From positions 1-37,086 of the forward strand of contig LFWW01000006.1 of the NCBI GenBank assembly GCA_001273385.1: a stretch of DNA of 37,086 nucleotides, given 5' to 3'. Both the position numbers and the translations under genes were made by a program. The notes under the pieces were generated by a model. That model worked only from the letters and a program-made list of their open reading frames with translations. It made no database searches and was not told where the DNA came from. The stretch comes from a miscellaneous Crenarchaeota group-6 archaeon AD8-1 (GTDB lineage Archaea > Thermoproteota > Bathyarchaeia > Bathyarchaeales > Bathycorpusculaceae). This document shows positions 7,043 to 15,274 of the stretch, one piece after another. The first letter of the stretch is position 1, and each line of letters begins with the position of its first letter.

Positions 7043-9259
7043 TCACTCAGACTCATAGAATTCATCAGCCTTTGGTGGTTGCGGTGATAAGCCTCTTCGT
7101 TCTCGAATTTGTTTTACTATTTCTGATTGCATTTGCTCTGGAACCATAGCCCATCTACTGAATTGAGTAGCCCAAAACGCTCGACCTTGAGTTGAAGAAC
7201 GAAGTTCATCAGCTATACCAAAACTTTCAGAAACAGGCATTTCAGCTTTAACAGTGATCATCTCTTCTTCAGCAGGCATATCTAATATTTTTCCTCTTCT
7301 TTTCTGAACCAGAGCAAGAACTGAACTAACAAATGTGTTTGGTACTTTACATTCAAAACTAAGAATTGGTTCTAATAGTTTTGGTTTGCTTAATAATATA
7401 ATGCACCATATTGGACGCCAAGTCATAGGAAGTATTTGGGCAGGGCCACGATGAACAGGATCCTCATGAACAGTAATGTCTTCAAGATTAATCTTAATAC
7501 CATAAGCAGGTTCCTTTGTTAAAGGAGAAGCATGTATTGCTTCACGGAATCCAGATTTTATATGATCTATTACCTCATCGACATATTGTCTTCCTTTAAT
7601 TCTATTAACTAAAATATTATTTTCTTCTAGTGCTAGTACATTTCTTGCATCTGGAGTACTCCATCCTAATTCTCTTAGAATCTTCTGACGTTCTGCACGA
7701 GTTTGCATTTCTGTTATTTTTTCTTCTTTAATAGCCTCTATAGCCTCTTCAGAAAGTTTTTCGATAGAAACCCACAGTTTACTGTGTTTGTTAGGACTCT
7801 TGCCCATTATAGATCTTCCTTGATAAGGTTTACTTACTGTTTCTCGATAAATCACAATTGGTTTGCTAAGCTTTACTTTCAAACCAGCTTCTTGCATTCT
7901 ATAAGCAGTAATTTCGAGATGTAATTCACCCATACCACTAAGAAGAAATTCACCGCTTTCTTTATCCATTTTAAAATGCAGATTAGGATCTTCAGTAGTT
8001 AATTTATGCATAACTTTATCAAAAAGAGGCAAATCCTTAACATCTTCGGGTTCAACTGCGACTGTTACTACTGGATCAGTAACATATTTTAACCCTTCAA
8101 AAGGACTAGTTTCAATATCTTCTTGAGCAACTGTTTCACCAACATGAATAGAAGGCAAACCAGAAACAGCAGCAATATTCCCAGCAGGAACCCTATCCAC
8201 AATAACACGATCGGTAGCCATACTCATAAAGACTTGCTGAATAGTACCCTTCTGATGATTTCCAACAAGCTGGACCGTTTTTCCTCTATGTACAGATCCA
8301 CTAAAAATACGGCCAATAGCAACAGTACCACTGTGAGGATCAACTTCTATAGTTGATATACACATTAAAAGTGGTCCATTAGGATCAACTTTTGCCATTC
8401 CTTTTCCTGTATCGCTATCAACATTACCTGGCCAAATCTTGCTCTGTCGATATGGTTGAGCTTGCAAAGGATTAGGTAAATGTTCACAAAACATATCCAA
8501 AATAGGGTCAGGAAGGGGAGCTTTTTTGCTTAGATTATCAACTTTAATTCCTACCTCATCAGGTTCTCCGGTGTATGCATCAATAATGTCATTAAAACTA
8601 ATTCCTTTCATTTTCATGTGTGGAAGATTCAAACCCCATTTATGAAGTGCAGAACCGAAAGCTACTCTTCCATCTTCGACATTAACTAGCCAATCTCTTT
8701 TATGCTCGTCTGGTGCATACTTTTTTATTAGGTTATTTACTCTGCTAATTATTTTTGCAAATTTACCCTGTATCTCTACAGGAGTTAATTTTATTTCTTT
8801 TATTAATCTATCCACTTTATTGATAAATAAAATCGGTTTTACTCTTTCCCTCAATGCTTGCATTAACACCGTCTCTGTTTGTGTCATTGGGCCTTCAACA
8901 GCATCAACAACAACCAGAGCACCATCTACAGCTCTAAGACTTCGTGTTACTGCACCACTAAAATCAATATGACCTGGAGTATCTATGAGATTTATCAGAA
9001 AATCTTTATCTTGAAATGTATGAGCTAAACTGACATTTGAAGCAAAAACAGTCATCTGTCTTTTTTGTTCCAGATCCCAAGAATCCAAAAATAGTTTTTG
9101 TCCAGCAGTTTTTTTGCTAATTATTCCAGCAGCAGCTAAGAGGCTATCTGAAAGAGTTGTTTTTCCATGATCAACATGAGCAATAATACTGGTATTTCTA
9201 ATAATTTCAGGATTATTCATTAATTTTATGATTTCATCAGTTTGTTTATAACGAACCAT
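7043..9259 (-). CDS. fusA: Translation elongation factor 2
   Basis: The protein has 738 residues, full length for aEF-2. ATG 9259 has GGAG 11 nt upstream. P-loop AHVDHGKTT, switch II DTPGHIDFSG, NKVD and domains II-V are present. EF-2 uses GTP to move tRNA and mRNA through the ribosome. Switch I reads EQKRQMTVFAS (from Glu64) where most translational GTPases have RGITI; the Mg-binding Thr70 is kept. The domain IV tip reads HEDPVHRGPAQ with the presumed diphthamide His603, but the next residues (ILPMTWRPIWCIILL) differ from the common PAxRNAIYAA pattern. It is the only intact gene between four damaged or start-defective ones. The symbol is used in the archaeal sense. Confidence 0.95.
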   Translation of the reverse strand: MVRYKQTDEIIKLMNNPEIIRNTSIIAHVDHGKTTLSDSLLAAAGIISKKTAGQKLFLDSWDLEQKRQMTVFASNVSLAHTFQDKDFLINLIDTPGHIDFSGAVTRSLRAVDGALVVVDAVEGPMTQTETVLMQALRERVKPILFINKVDRLIKEIKLTPVEIQGKFAKIISRVNNLIKKYAPDEHKRDWLVNVEDGRVAFGSALHKWGLNLPHMKMKGISFNDIIDAYTGEPDEVGIKVDNLSKKAPLPDPILDMFCEHLPNPLQAQPYRQSKIWPGNVDSDTGKGMAKVDPNGPLLMCISTIEVDPHSGTVAIGRIFSGSVHRGKTVQLVGNHQKGTIQQVFMSMATDRVIVDRVPAGNIAAVSGLPSIHVGETVAQEDIETSPFEGLKYVTDPVVTVAVEPEDVKDLPLFDKVMHKLTTEDPNLHFKMDKESGEFLLSGMGELHLEITAYRMQEAGLKVKLSKPIVIYRETVSKPYQGRSIMGKSPNKHSKLWVSIEKLSEEAIEAIKEEKITEMQTRAERQKILRELGWSTPDARNVLALEENNILVNRIKGRQYVDEVIDHIKSGFREAIHASPLTKEPAYGIKINLEDITVHEDPVHRGPAQILPMTWRPIWCIILLSKPKLLEPILSFECKVPNTFVSSVLALVQKRRGKILDMPAEEEMITVKAEMPVSESFGIADELRSSTQGRAFWATQFSRWAMVPEQMQSEIVKQIRERRGLSPQPPKADEFYESE

Positions 9260-9484
9260 AATAACACAATCTCCAGTTTTAAAGTATTTTAATACTGATG
9301 TTTGCTTCTATAGGTCAAACCTTCTAAATCTCATCCAGAGAGATAAACTATCTGAGAATTAAGATGCTCACCTATTAACTTTATGGCAATAGTCTTAAAA
9401 TATTAAATAAAGAATAGATATTTTTAGCTATTGAAAGATCGATAAATAAATTCTTATTTAGTTAACTATTATTACCTAAAGTTA

Positions 9485-10338
9485 ATGAATAAAAAGGATT
9501 TTTTTATAAAACGTTATAAACAGCTTGGCTGGGATTTTGTTGATGCTAATCCCAAACAAGCAATTAGAATAAACACTTGCAATATTGAACCTGAAAAACT
9601 ACTCATAAGATTGAAAAAGATTGGTGTGAAGTTAATAGAAATTCCCTTTCTCAAAAATGCCTTTTGGATAAATAAATCACGTGTTTCACTAGGTGCTACC
9701 GCTGAGTATTTATTAGGATTCTATTCAATTCAGGATGCTGCTTCCCAAATCCCAGTTTCAACATTTACAAAACTCAGAAGAAAAAAAGTCTTGGATGCCT
9801 GTGCTGCACCGGGTGGAAAAACTGTTCAGTTAGCTAATTTTATGGATAATACAGGTGTAATAGTTGCCATTGATATGAGTAAAAAAAGATTAATAGCTTT
9901 GATAAACCATCTTGAACGTTGTCATGTGAAAAATTCAGTTGTTTTTCACCTTGATGCTAGACAAACCTCAGTTTTAAATATTAAATTTGACCGAATTCTA
10001 ATTGATGCTCCTTGCTCCGGAAATTTTACTGTATAGAAGACATAAAACAAAATGCAATATTACAAAGGGAATTGTTAACAAAATGTGTAAATTCTTTGAA
10101 TGATCATGGTGAAATTGTATACTCGACTTGCTCATTAGAACCTGAAGAAAATGAATTAAACATGGATTGGGCTATACGCAATCTAAATTTAAAAATAGAA
10201 AAAATTGATTGCTTCGGGGAAGAAGGAGTAAAAAACGTTTATGGGAAAAAGCTTCATTCTTCAGTAACTCGTTGCAAAAGAATTTGGCCTGGAAAAACTC
10301 AGGGTTTTTTCATTTGTAAACTAAGAAAAAAGTGGTAA
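9485..10338 (+). pseudogene. NSUN-type RNA cytosine-C5 methyltransferase, interrupted next to the catalytic motif
   Basis: The first frame (9485-10036) carries the SAM-binding motif VLDACAAPGGKT, the acidic motif VAIDMS and motif IV LIDAPCSGNF, then stops after TV. The second frame (from about 10033) resumes with IEDIKQNAILQRELL and holds the second catalytic Cys in YSTCSLEPEENE. Homologues have about 10 residues, often with a WF pair, between GNxTV and the EDI-like helix. These are missing, so the break looks like a small out-of-frame deletion around 10030-10036 and not a one-base slip. Without it the protein would be close to 295 residues, a normal archaeal size. Enzymes of this family make m5C in tRNA or rRNA. 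The PUA gene follows 3 nt later. Confidence 0.75.
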
Positions 10339-10341
10339 GTA

Positions 10342-10757
10342 ATGAAGTTATTTGAAGATTTTACTGCGGCAGAATTTTTTTGTTAAATAAAAATCTGTTA
10401 AAATATTCTAAAATGAACTTTCTTTATGCTGGATTATATTTAGGTAAAATTAAAAAAGACAAAATTTTTCCTAGTTTATATTTATTATCAATCTTGTCAA
10501 AAATTAAATCAAATAAAGTAATAGTGGATGACAAGGCTGCTTGGTTAGTTATTTGTGGTAGGGATATTTTTGGAGAACGAATATTAAAAGTTGAGGGATC
10601 GACAAAAAAAGGAAACCTAGTTTTGGTGCTCAACACTTATGACGAATGTTTAGGTTATGGCAAAATTATCCATGATTTGGATAAAAAACCTAAACAAAAT
10701 GAAGTTTTTATTGAAAATCTTTTGGATATTGGAGATTTTTTAAGAAGAGAAAGTTAA
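10342..10757 (+). pseudogene. PUA-domain RNA-binding protein (Nip7-like), frame broken at a T7 run
   Basis: ATG 10342, after GGTAA, begins MKLFEDFTAAEFF and then meets a stop at 10384-10386. One extra T in the T7 run at 10375-10381 would join it to LLNKNLLKYSKMNFLYAGLYLG and the rest, ending at 10757, for about 138 residues. The C-terminal part looks like a PUA domain: AAWLVICGRDIFGE, then LVLVLNTYDECLGYGKI. Such small pre-PUA plus PUA proteins are related to Nip7, and PUA domains often accompany NSUN methyltransferases. The NSUN stop is 3 nt upstream, so the two form an operon. Assignment to the Nip7 group is tentative. Confidence 0.65.
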
Positions 10758-10857
10758 TAAAATATTTAAATTTCTCAGAATAAGAATTTGTTGCTTTTAA
10801 AAATTTATTAGAAATTAAGATATAATTGAACGTTTATACAAAAAAAATACAGATAAA

Positions 10858-10867
10858 CTTATATATG
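10858..10867 (+). promoter_or_regulatory. TATA box of the glutamine synthetase gene
   Basis: CTTATATATG lies about 75-80 bp before the TTG start. Transcription should begin near 10888, giving a leader of about 50 nt. The inverted repeat at 10871-10895 lies between this box and the predicted start point and covers that point. Confidence 0.55.
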
Positions 10868-10870
10868 TTC

Positions 10871-10895
10871 ATGTTATTTACAATTTTTATAACAT
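10871..10895. promoter_or_regulatory. Candidate operator: 7-bp inverted repeat at the glnA promoter
   Basis: ATGTTAT (10871-10877) and ATAACAT (10889-10895) are exact inverse copies separated by 11 nt. They sit just downstream of the TATA box and span the expected transcription start, a usual place for an archaeal repressor. The pattern is not the GGAA-N8-TTCC site of NrpR. Confidence 0.4.
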
Positions 10896-10939
10896 ATGAT
10901 AAAATAAAATTCAAAATTAAGTATGAGAGTGTATAAAGA

Positions 10940-12301
10940 TTGAAACATTTCAAAGATCAAGTTTGGGCAGAAAATGTTGAAAAAACATGCAAACAAATAA
11001 AGAAATATGAAATAAAATTCGTTAGACTGCAATTTACCGACATTAATGGAATAATAAAAAACTTGGCTGTATCAGCTAAAAATATTGCTAACATATTTGA
11101 GCAAGGTCAATCATTTGATGGTTCTTCAATAACAGGTTATCGACCAATCGAAGAATCTGATATGGTACTTTATCCAGATCCAACAACATTCGCAATATTG
11201 CCTTGGAGAGCCAAAGAAAAATCTTCATGCAGATTAATATGCGATGTGTATACTCCAGAAAATAAGAGATTTGAAGGTGATCCAAGATATGTTCTCGAAA
11301 GAGCCTTAGCAAAATGCAAAGAAGCTGGATTTACTTTCTTTTGCGCTCCAGAACAAGAATTTTTCTTAGTAAAAGAAAATGATACTTCAGCACCTACTCC
11401 AATAGATATGGCTGGATACTTCGATTTCAATCCAGGAGATTTGACTGATGGAATTCGAAGAGATATAGCTGATACTGCCTCAAAATTTGGCATAGAAATT
11501 GAAATTTCTCATCATGAAGTAGCACTTGGCCAAAACGAAATTGACTTCAAATATGATGAAGCTCTCAAAACTGCAGATCGAGCACTCACAATGAGAATGG
11601 TCACCAAAATTGTTGCAGCCCAAAATGGATATTTAGCAACATATATGCCCAAACCTTTTGCAGGAATTAATGGTTCAGGAATGCACACTCATCAAAGTCT
11701 ATGGAATTTGGATGTCACAAAGAATATGTTTTATTCTGATACTCCAGAAAGTGGTTTTATTTCAGAAATTGGATTAAACTATATTGGTGGTCAATTAAAT
11801 TATGGACGTGAAATGTGTGCAGTTCTAGCTTCTTGGCCCAATTCGTATAAAAGACTTGTTCCTGGATATGAAGCTCCAGTTTATCTTGCTTGGGCTCATA
11901 AGAACAGATCCCCACTCATTAGAGTACCCAATTTTGGCGGAAGAAAAGGTGCAGCTAGATGCGAAATCCGTTGTCCCGATCCCTCAGGAAATCCCTATCT
12001 TCAGTTTGCAGTCCTATTGGCAACAGGATTAAGGGGTATTAAAGAAAAAATTAATCCGGGAGACCCAGTTGAGCTAAATGTATATCAAATGAGTCATGAG
12101 GAACGTAAAAAACTTGGAATTGTTGAACTTCCAGAATCACTTGGAGAAGCATTAGATGAAATGGAAAAAAGTAAAATTATTCGCGAAACACTAGGAGATG
12201 TTGTATTCAAAAATTTCTTAGTTGAAAAACGAAAAGAATGGGATCTTTATCGTACACAAGTAACTCAATGGGAAGTAAACAGATACATTCAGAGATTATG
12301 A
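10940..12301 (+). CDS. glnA: Glutamine synthetase, type I
   Basis: The protein has 453 residues from TTG. It joins ammonia to glutamate using ATP. The N-terminal beta-grasp part includes the FTDINGI and FDGSSITGY motifs. The catalytic domain follows with EQEFFL, HHEVALGQNEIDF (metal ligands), the PKPFAGINGSGMHTHQS nucleotide loop, and NRSPLIRVP. The length and the lack of a long insertion fit the GSI-alpha group, which is feedback-regulated and not adenylylated. It has its own promoter with a candidate operator, consistent with nitrogen control. The gene converges on hisS with a 31-bp gap. Confidence 0.95.
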   Translation: MKHFKDQVWAENVEKTCKQIKKYEIKFVRLQFTDINGIIKNLAVSAKNIANIFEQGQSFDGSSITGYRPIEESDMVLYPDPTTFAILPWRAKEKSSCRLICDVYTPENKRFEGDPRYVLERALAKCKEAGFTFFCAPEQEFFLVKENDTSAPTPIDMAGYFDFNPGDLTDGIRRDIADTASKFGIEIEISHHEVALGQNEIDFKYDEALKTADRALTMRMVTKIVAAQNGYLATYMPKPFAGINGSGMHTHQSLWNLDVTKNMFYSDTPESGFISEIGLNYIGGQLNYGREMCAVLASWPNSYKRLVPGYEAPVYLAWAHKNRSPLIRVPNFGGRKGAARCEIRCPDPSGNPYLQFAVLLATGLRGIKEKINPGDPVELNVYQMSHEERKKLGIVELPESLGEALDEMEKSKIIRETLGDVVFKNFLVEKRKEWDLYRTQVTQWEVNRYIQRL

Positions 12302-12332
12302 TAAAATACGAAAAATTTCTAAGATTCTTTTC

Positions 12333-13604
12333 TTATCCTTTAATTTTCTTTATTAAATCTTCTATTTTTACTGATTTTTGTTCATGATTAGCCAAATCTT
12401 TTAAAACAACCATTCCAGTTTTTAATTCAGATTCTCCAACAATTATAACATAATTCATATTTTTTTTGCTGGCGTATTGAAGAGCTTTTCCTATTCTTCT
12501 ACCCATAACTTCAAACTCAACAAATATCCCTTTATTTCGTAATTTTTCAGATAATTCCAACGCTTTTATTTCTTGATCTTTCGTAACAGGAACAACAAGT
12601 ACTTTTTTGAAATTTTGATCTATGTTTTTAATATCTTGAAATTGTAAAGCAAGTTTTATTCGATCAAGTCCATGAGCCACACCTACTGCAGGGTTTGAAG
12701 TTCCACCAAAAAGTTCAATTAGACGATCATATCTGCCTCCACCTCCTAAAGATATATCAAACTTTGGAATCTGTACCTCAAAAATTACCCCAGTATAATA
12801 TTCCAAACCTCTAGAAAAAACTGGATCAATAGTTCTTATTGGACAATCACAACAAGTCAAAAATTTTAAAATTTCATACAAGTTTTGAACTGCATTCTTT
12901 GCTTCTTTATATTCATATAACTGATTTTTTATTTTTTCGATTCTATCAAATATGTTGTTTTCTTCAATCCCAATTAGATTTTTAAAAACAGAAATAGAAG
13001 TTTTACTAACTAATTTAAATGCTTCATTATATTCTTTTTTGTCCATTAATTGTAAAACTTTTGCCTGAATTTTTTCATCAGTATTTTCTTGATTCAGAAT
13101 ACCTCTTAATATTCCGATATGACCAATTTTAAAAAAATAGTTTTTTAATCCAGTATTTTTGAGAAAATTATTCGTTAACAAAATAAGTTCTGCATCAGCT
13201 TCAGGCTTTTTTGAGCCTATTAACTCATAATTAGATTGCCAAAATTCTCTGTAACGTCCACGTTGAGGTTCGTCATAGCGGTAAACACTACCTACACTAA
13301 AAACTCTGATTGGTTTTTGGTTTCTTTTTAGCAAGGATGACGCTAAACGGGCAATTGAAGCTGTGAATTCAGGTCGAAGTGAAACATTACGATTACCTAG
13401 ATCTTTAAATGTAAACATTCTATTTCTTATCTCATCACCAGATTTTGCACTCAAAAGTTCATTGGATTCAATTAAAGGAGTTATGACTTCTCCATAGTTA
13501 TAGTTCTTTGCTGTTTCTCTAGCTTTTTCAATAATGAAGTTTAATTGCTGTGTTTCATTAAATAATAGGTCTCTCATTCCTCTTACTGACTTATATTTGG
13601 ACAT
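12333..13604 (-). CDS. hisS: Histidyl-tRNA synthetase
   Basis: The protein has 423 residues, a normal length. Class II motif 1 lies in the N-terminus (KSVRGMRDLL then FGEV-like YGEVITPLIE). Motif 2 is RNVSLRPEFTASIAR followed by YDEPQRGRYREFWQ. The histidine-specific loop appears as RGLEYYTG, and motif 3 is near AVGVAHGLDR. The C-terminal anticodon-binding domain runs from about residue 325 (KVLVVPVT). It overlaps the end of the endonuclease-subunit gene upstream by 14 bp, so the two are cotranscribed. GGTAA precedes the ATG. Confidence 0.95.
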   Translation of the reverse strand: MSKYKSVRGMRDLLFNETQQLNFIIEKARETAKNYNYGEVITPLIESNELLSAKSGDEIRNRMFTFKDLGNRNVSLRPEFTASIARLASSLLKRNQKPIRVFSVGSVYRYDEPQRGRYREFWQSNYELIGSKKPEADAELILLTNNFLKNTGLKNYFFKIGHIGILRGILNQENTDEKIQAKVLQLMDKKEYNEAFKLVSKTSISVFKNLIGIEENNIFDRIEKIKNQLYEYKEAKNAVQNLYEILKFLTCCDCPIRTIDPVFSRGLEYYTGVIFEVQIPKFDISLGGGGRYDRLIELFGGTSNPAVGVAHGLDRIKLALQFQDIKNIDQNFKKVLVVPVTKDQEIKALELSEKLRNKGIFVEFEVMGRRIGKALQYASKKNMNYVIIVGESELKTGMVVLKDLANHEQKSVKIEDLIKKIKG

Positions 13605-14169
13605 TGCTATTACCTTTGTGAAAGTTTAATTTAGAAACAGAATAGTAAACTATTTCTCCTCTTCTATTCATTACCGCCAAAACTAGAGCTTTTTTCTGAC
13701 TTTGACACTGTTTCATTGTGCTAGTTAAATAATCGATTGATAAAGGTCTACCTTCTTGAGTAATAAGGATCAGAGTTGATGCTACATTTTTTCCATAAGA
13801 TCCTCTTTCATATATTCGGAAATCGATTCCAGATCCAAATCCTCCTCTAACGACATAACCTCTGCTTCGTAAATCTCTATAAACTAAATAGTTTACCCAA
13901 GCATTTTGGTTAATTTTTTCATAATACTGCAAAAGATCTCGAAAGTTTATTGAATCGTTATTTTGTAGGCTGACTTCAAGTATTTTTTTATCATTAAGAT
14001 ATAATGCCTCATAAAATGATAATATTAGGTAATTTTCTTCAATTAGTCCATATCCGCGAGAAGAAAGATCGTCAATGTTACTCCTATCTGTGATTTTTAC
14101 GCCTTTATCGAAAATTATGCCTTTAGTTTTGAGTTGAGATTTAGATATATTGTTTGTTTTTTCATCCAT
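13591..14169 (-). CDS. tRNA-splicing endonuclease family subunit lacking the catalytic His (probable structural subunit)
   Basis: The protein has 192 residues. The N-terminal half (GVKITD to SFYEALYLND) and the C-terminal nuclease fold (YLVYRDLRSRGYVVRGG, DFRIYERG) match EndA. The catalytic Tyr is present (Tyr120 in RIYERG) and a Lys sits at the expected place (Lys159/160 in SQKKALVLA). The catalytic His, about 10 residues after the Tyr in Methanocaldococcus EndA, is replaced: the stretch reads SYGKNVASTLIL. Heterotetrameric alpha2-beta2 endonucleases pair such a non-catalytic subunit with a complete one. The partner is not in the window. It overlaps hisS by 14 bp. Confidence 0.82.
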   Translation of the reverse strand: MDEKTNNISKSQLKTKGIIFDKGVKITDRSNIDDLSSRGYGLIEENYLILSFYEALYLNDKKILEVSLQNNDSINFRDLLQYYEKINQNAWVNYLVYRDLRSRGYVVRGGFGSGIDFRIYERGSYGKNVASTLILITQEGRPLSIDYLTSTMKQCQSQKKALVLAVMNRRGEIVYYSVSKLNFHKGNSNVQI

Positions 14170-14205
14170 TGATTTTCAACTATATGCCGATTTGGTATTA
14201 TTTTA

Positions 14206-15240
14206 CTATTTTTTATTACTGAATGGATTTTTTCCAAAAGTATCAAAGTCTTTTTTAAAGAAGACTCCATCTTCACAAATAATGCCTGAAATATATTTGT
14301 AAGGAGTTATATCAAAGGCAGGATTAAAGACGTCTACACCAGGTGGTGCCACTGGTAGAGATCTGAAATGAGTTACTTCATTGTGTTTTCTTTCTTCAAT
14401 TGTAATTTCTCTAAATTTTTTACTAAGATCGAATGTTGATTTTGGAGCTGCTACATAAAAAGGTACTTCATATTCATTAGCAATAACTGCAAGACTAAAA
14501 GTTCCAATTTTGTTAATAATAGCATCCTGCACTATTCTATCTGCTCCTACAATGACTTTATTTATCATTCCCTTTTGAATAAGAAAACCTGCCATGTTGT
14601 CTGTTATTAGTTTTACAGGAATTCCATCCCTCTTAAGTTCATAAGTTGTAAGCCTGGCTCCTTGTAACAGTGGTCTTGTTTCAGTTGCAATGACTTTAAT
14701 TTTTTTTCCTTGTTTCCAAGCAGTTCGAATAACTCCTAATGCAGTACCGTAATCCACTGTAGCTAAAGCCCCAGCATTGCAATGTGTAAGTATTACATCA
14801 CCATCGTAGATTAATGCGGCGCCATGTTTACCCATAGCTAGATTAGTTTGTACATCTTCATCTGCAATTGATTGAGCTTCTTGAATTACTATCTGTTTTG
14901 TTTCTTCAAGATTTTTATTAGAATTTTTAACTTTATTCAGGATTCTATCAATAGCCCAGAAAAGATTAACAGCGGTTGGTCTAGTAGATTTAAGAATTTT
15001 TTCGGATGCTTTTAGTTCTTTAATAAAAGCTTCTCTATTACTGACTTTTGAATAAAAAGCTGTTAATGCTAATCCATATGCAGCTGAAGCACCAATTAGA
15101 GGAGCTCCCCTTACTCTCATATTTTTTATTGCTTCAGCCATTTCAGATAGATTTTTAATTTTGAGAATTACCTCTTTTTGAGGTAATTTTGTTTGATCTA
15201 TTGTTGTTACGATTCCATTATGCCATTCGATTGTTCGCAT
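14206..15240 (-). CDS. mtnA: S-methyl-5-thioribose-1-phosphate isomerase
   Basis: The protein has 344 residues from ATG. It isomerises methylthioribose-1-P to methylthioribulose-1-P in methionine salvage. The N-terminal MRVRGAPLIGASAAYG is the phosphate-binding segment. The catalytic Cys is in LTHCNAGALATVDYGTALG, and the catalytic Asp in VGADRIVQDAIINKIGT. The GARLTTYEL and VAPPGVDVFNPAFDITP segments fit MtnA better than ribose-1,5-bisphosphate isomerase or aIF2B. It follows gfcR by 34 bp on the same strand. Confidence 0.9.
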   Translation of the reverse strand: MRTIEWHNGIVTTIDQTKLPQKEVILKIKNLSEMAEAIKNMRVRGAPLIGASAAYGLALTAFYSKVSNREAFIKELKASEKILKSTRPTAVNLFWAIDRILNKVKNSNKNLEETKQIVIQEAQSIADEDVQTNLAMGKHGAALIYDGDVILTHCNAGALATVDYGTALGVIRTAWKQGKKIKVIATETRPLLQGARLTTYELKRDGIPVKLITDNMAGFLIQKGMINKVIVGADRIVQDAIINKIGTFSLAVIANEYEVPFYVAAPKSTFDLSKKFREITIEERKHNEVTHFRSLPVAPPGVDVFNPAFDITPYKYISGIICEDGVFFKKDFDTFGKNPFSNKK

Positions 15241-15274
15241 TTACTACGCCTTTAATAATATTTTAATAATTTTA

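Noticed and set aside
9295-9355. Possible box C/D guide RNA upstream of EF-2 (TGATG at 9296, CTGA at 9352)
   Set aside because: The C box does not match RTGATGA well, no convincing D'/C' pair or terminal stem was found, and the interval is the EF-2/NSUN promoter region.
11088-11493. Minus-strand open frames inside the glutamine synthetase gene
   Set aside because: They mirror the codon pattern of glnA and have no recognisable product or start signal.
14206-15240. Ribose-1,5-bisphosphate isomerase (AMP pathway) as an alternative to MtnA
   Set aside because: Segments around the catalytic Cys and the VAPPGVDVFNPAFD block fit MtnA better, and no AMP phosphorylase or RuBisCO gene is nearby.
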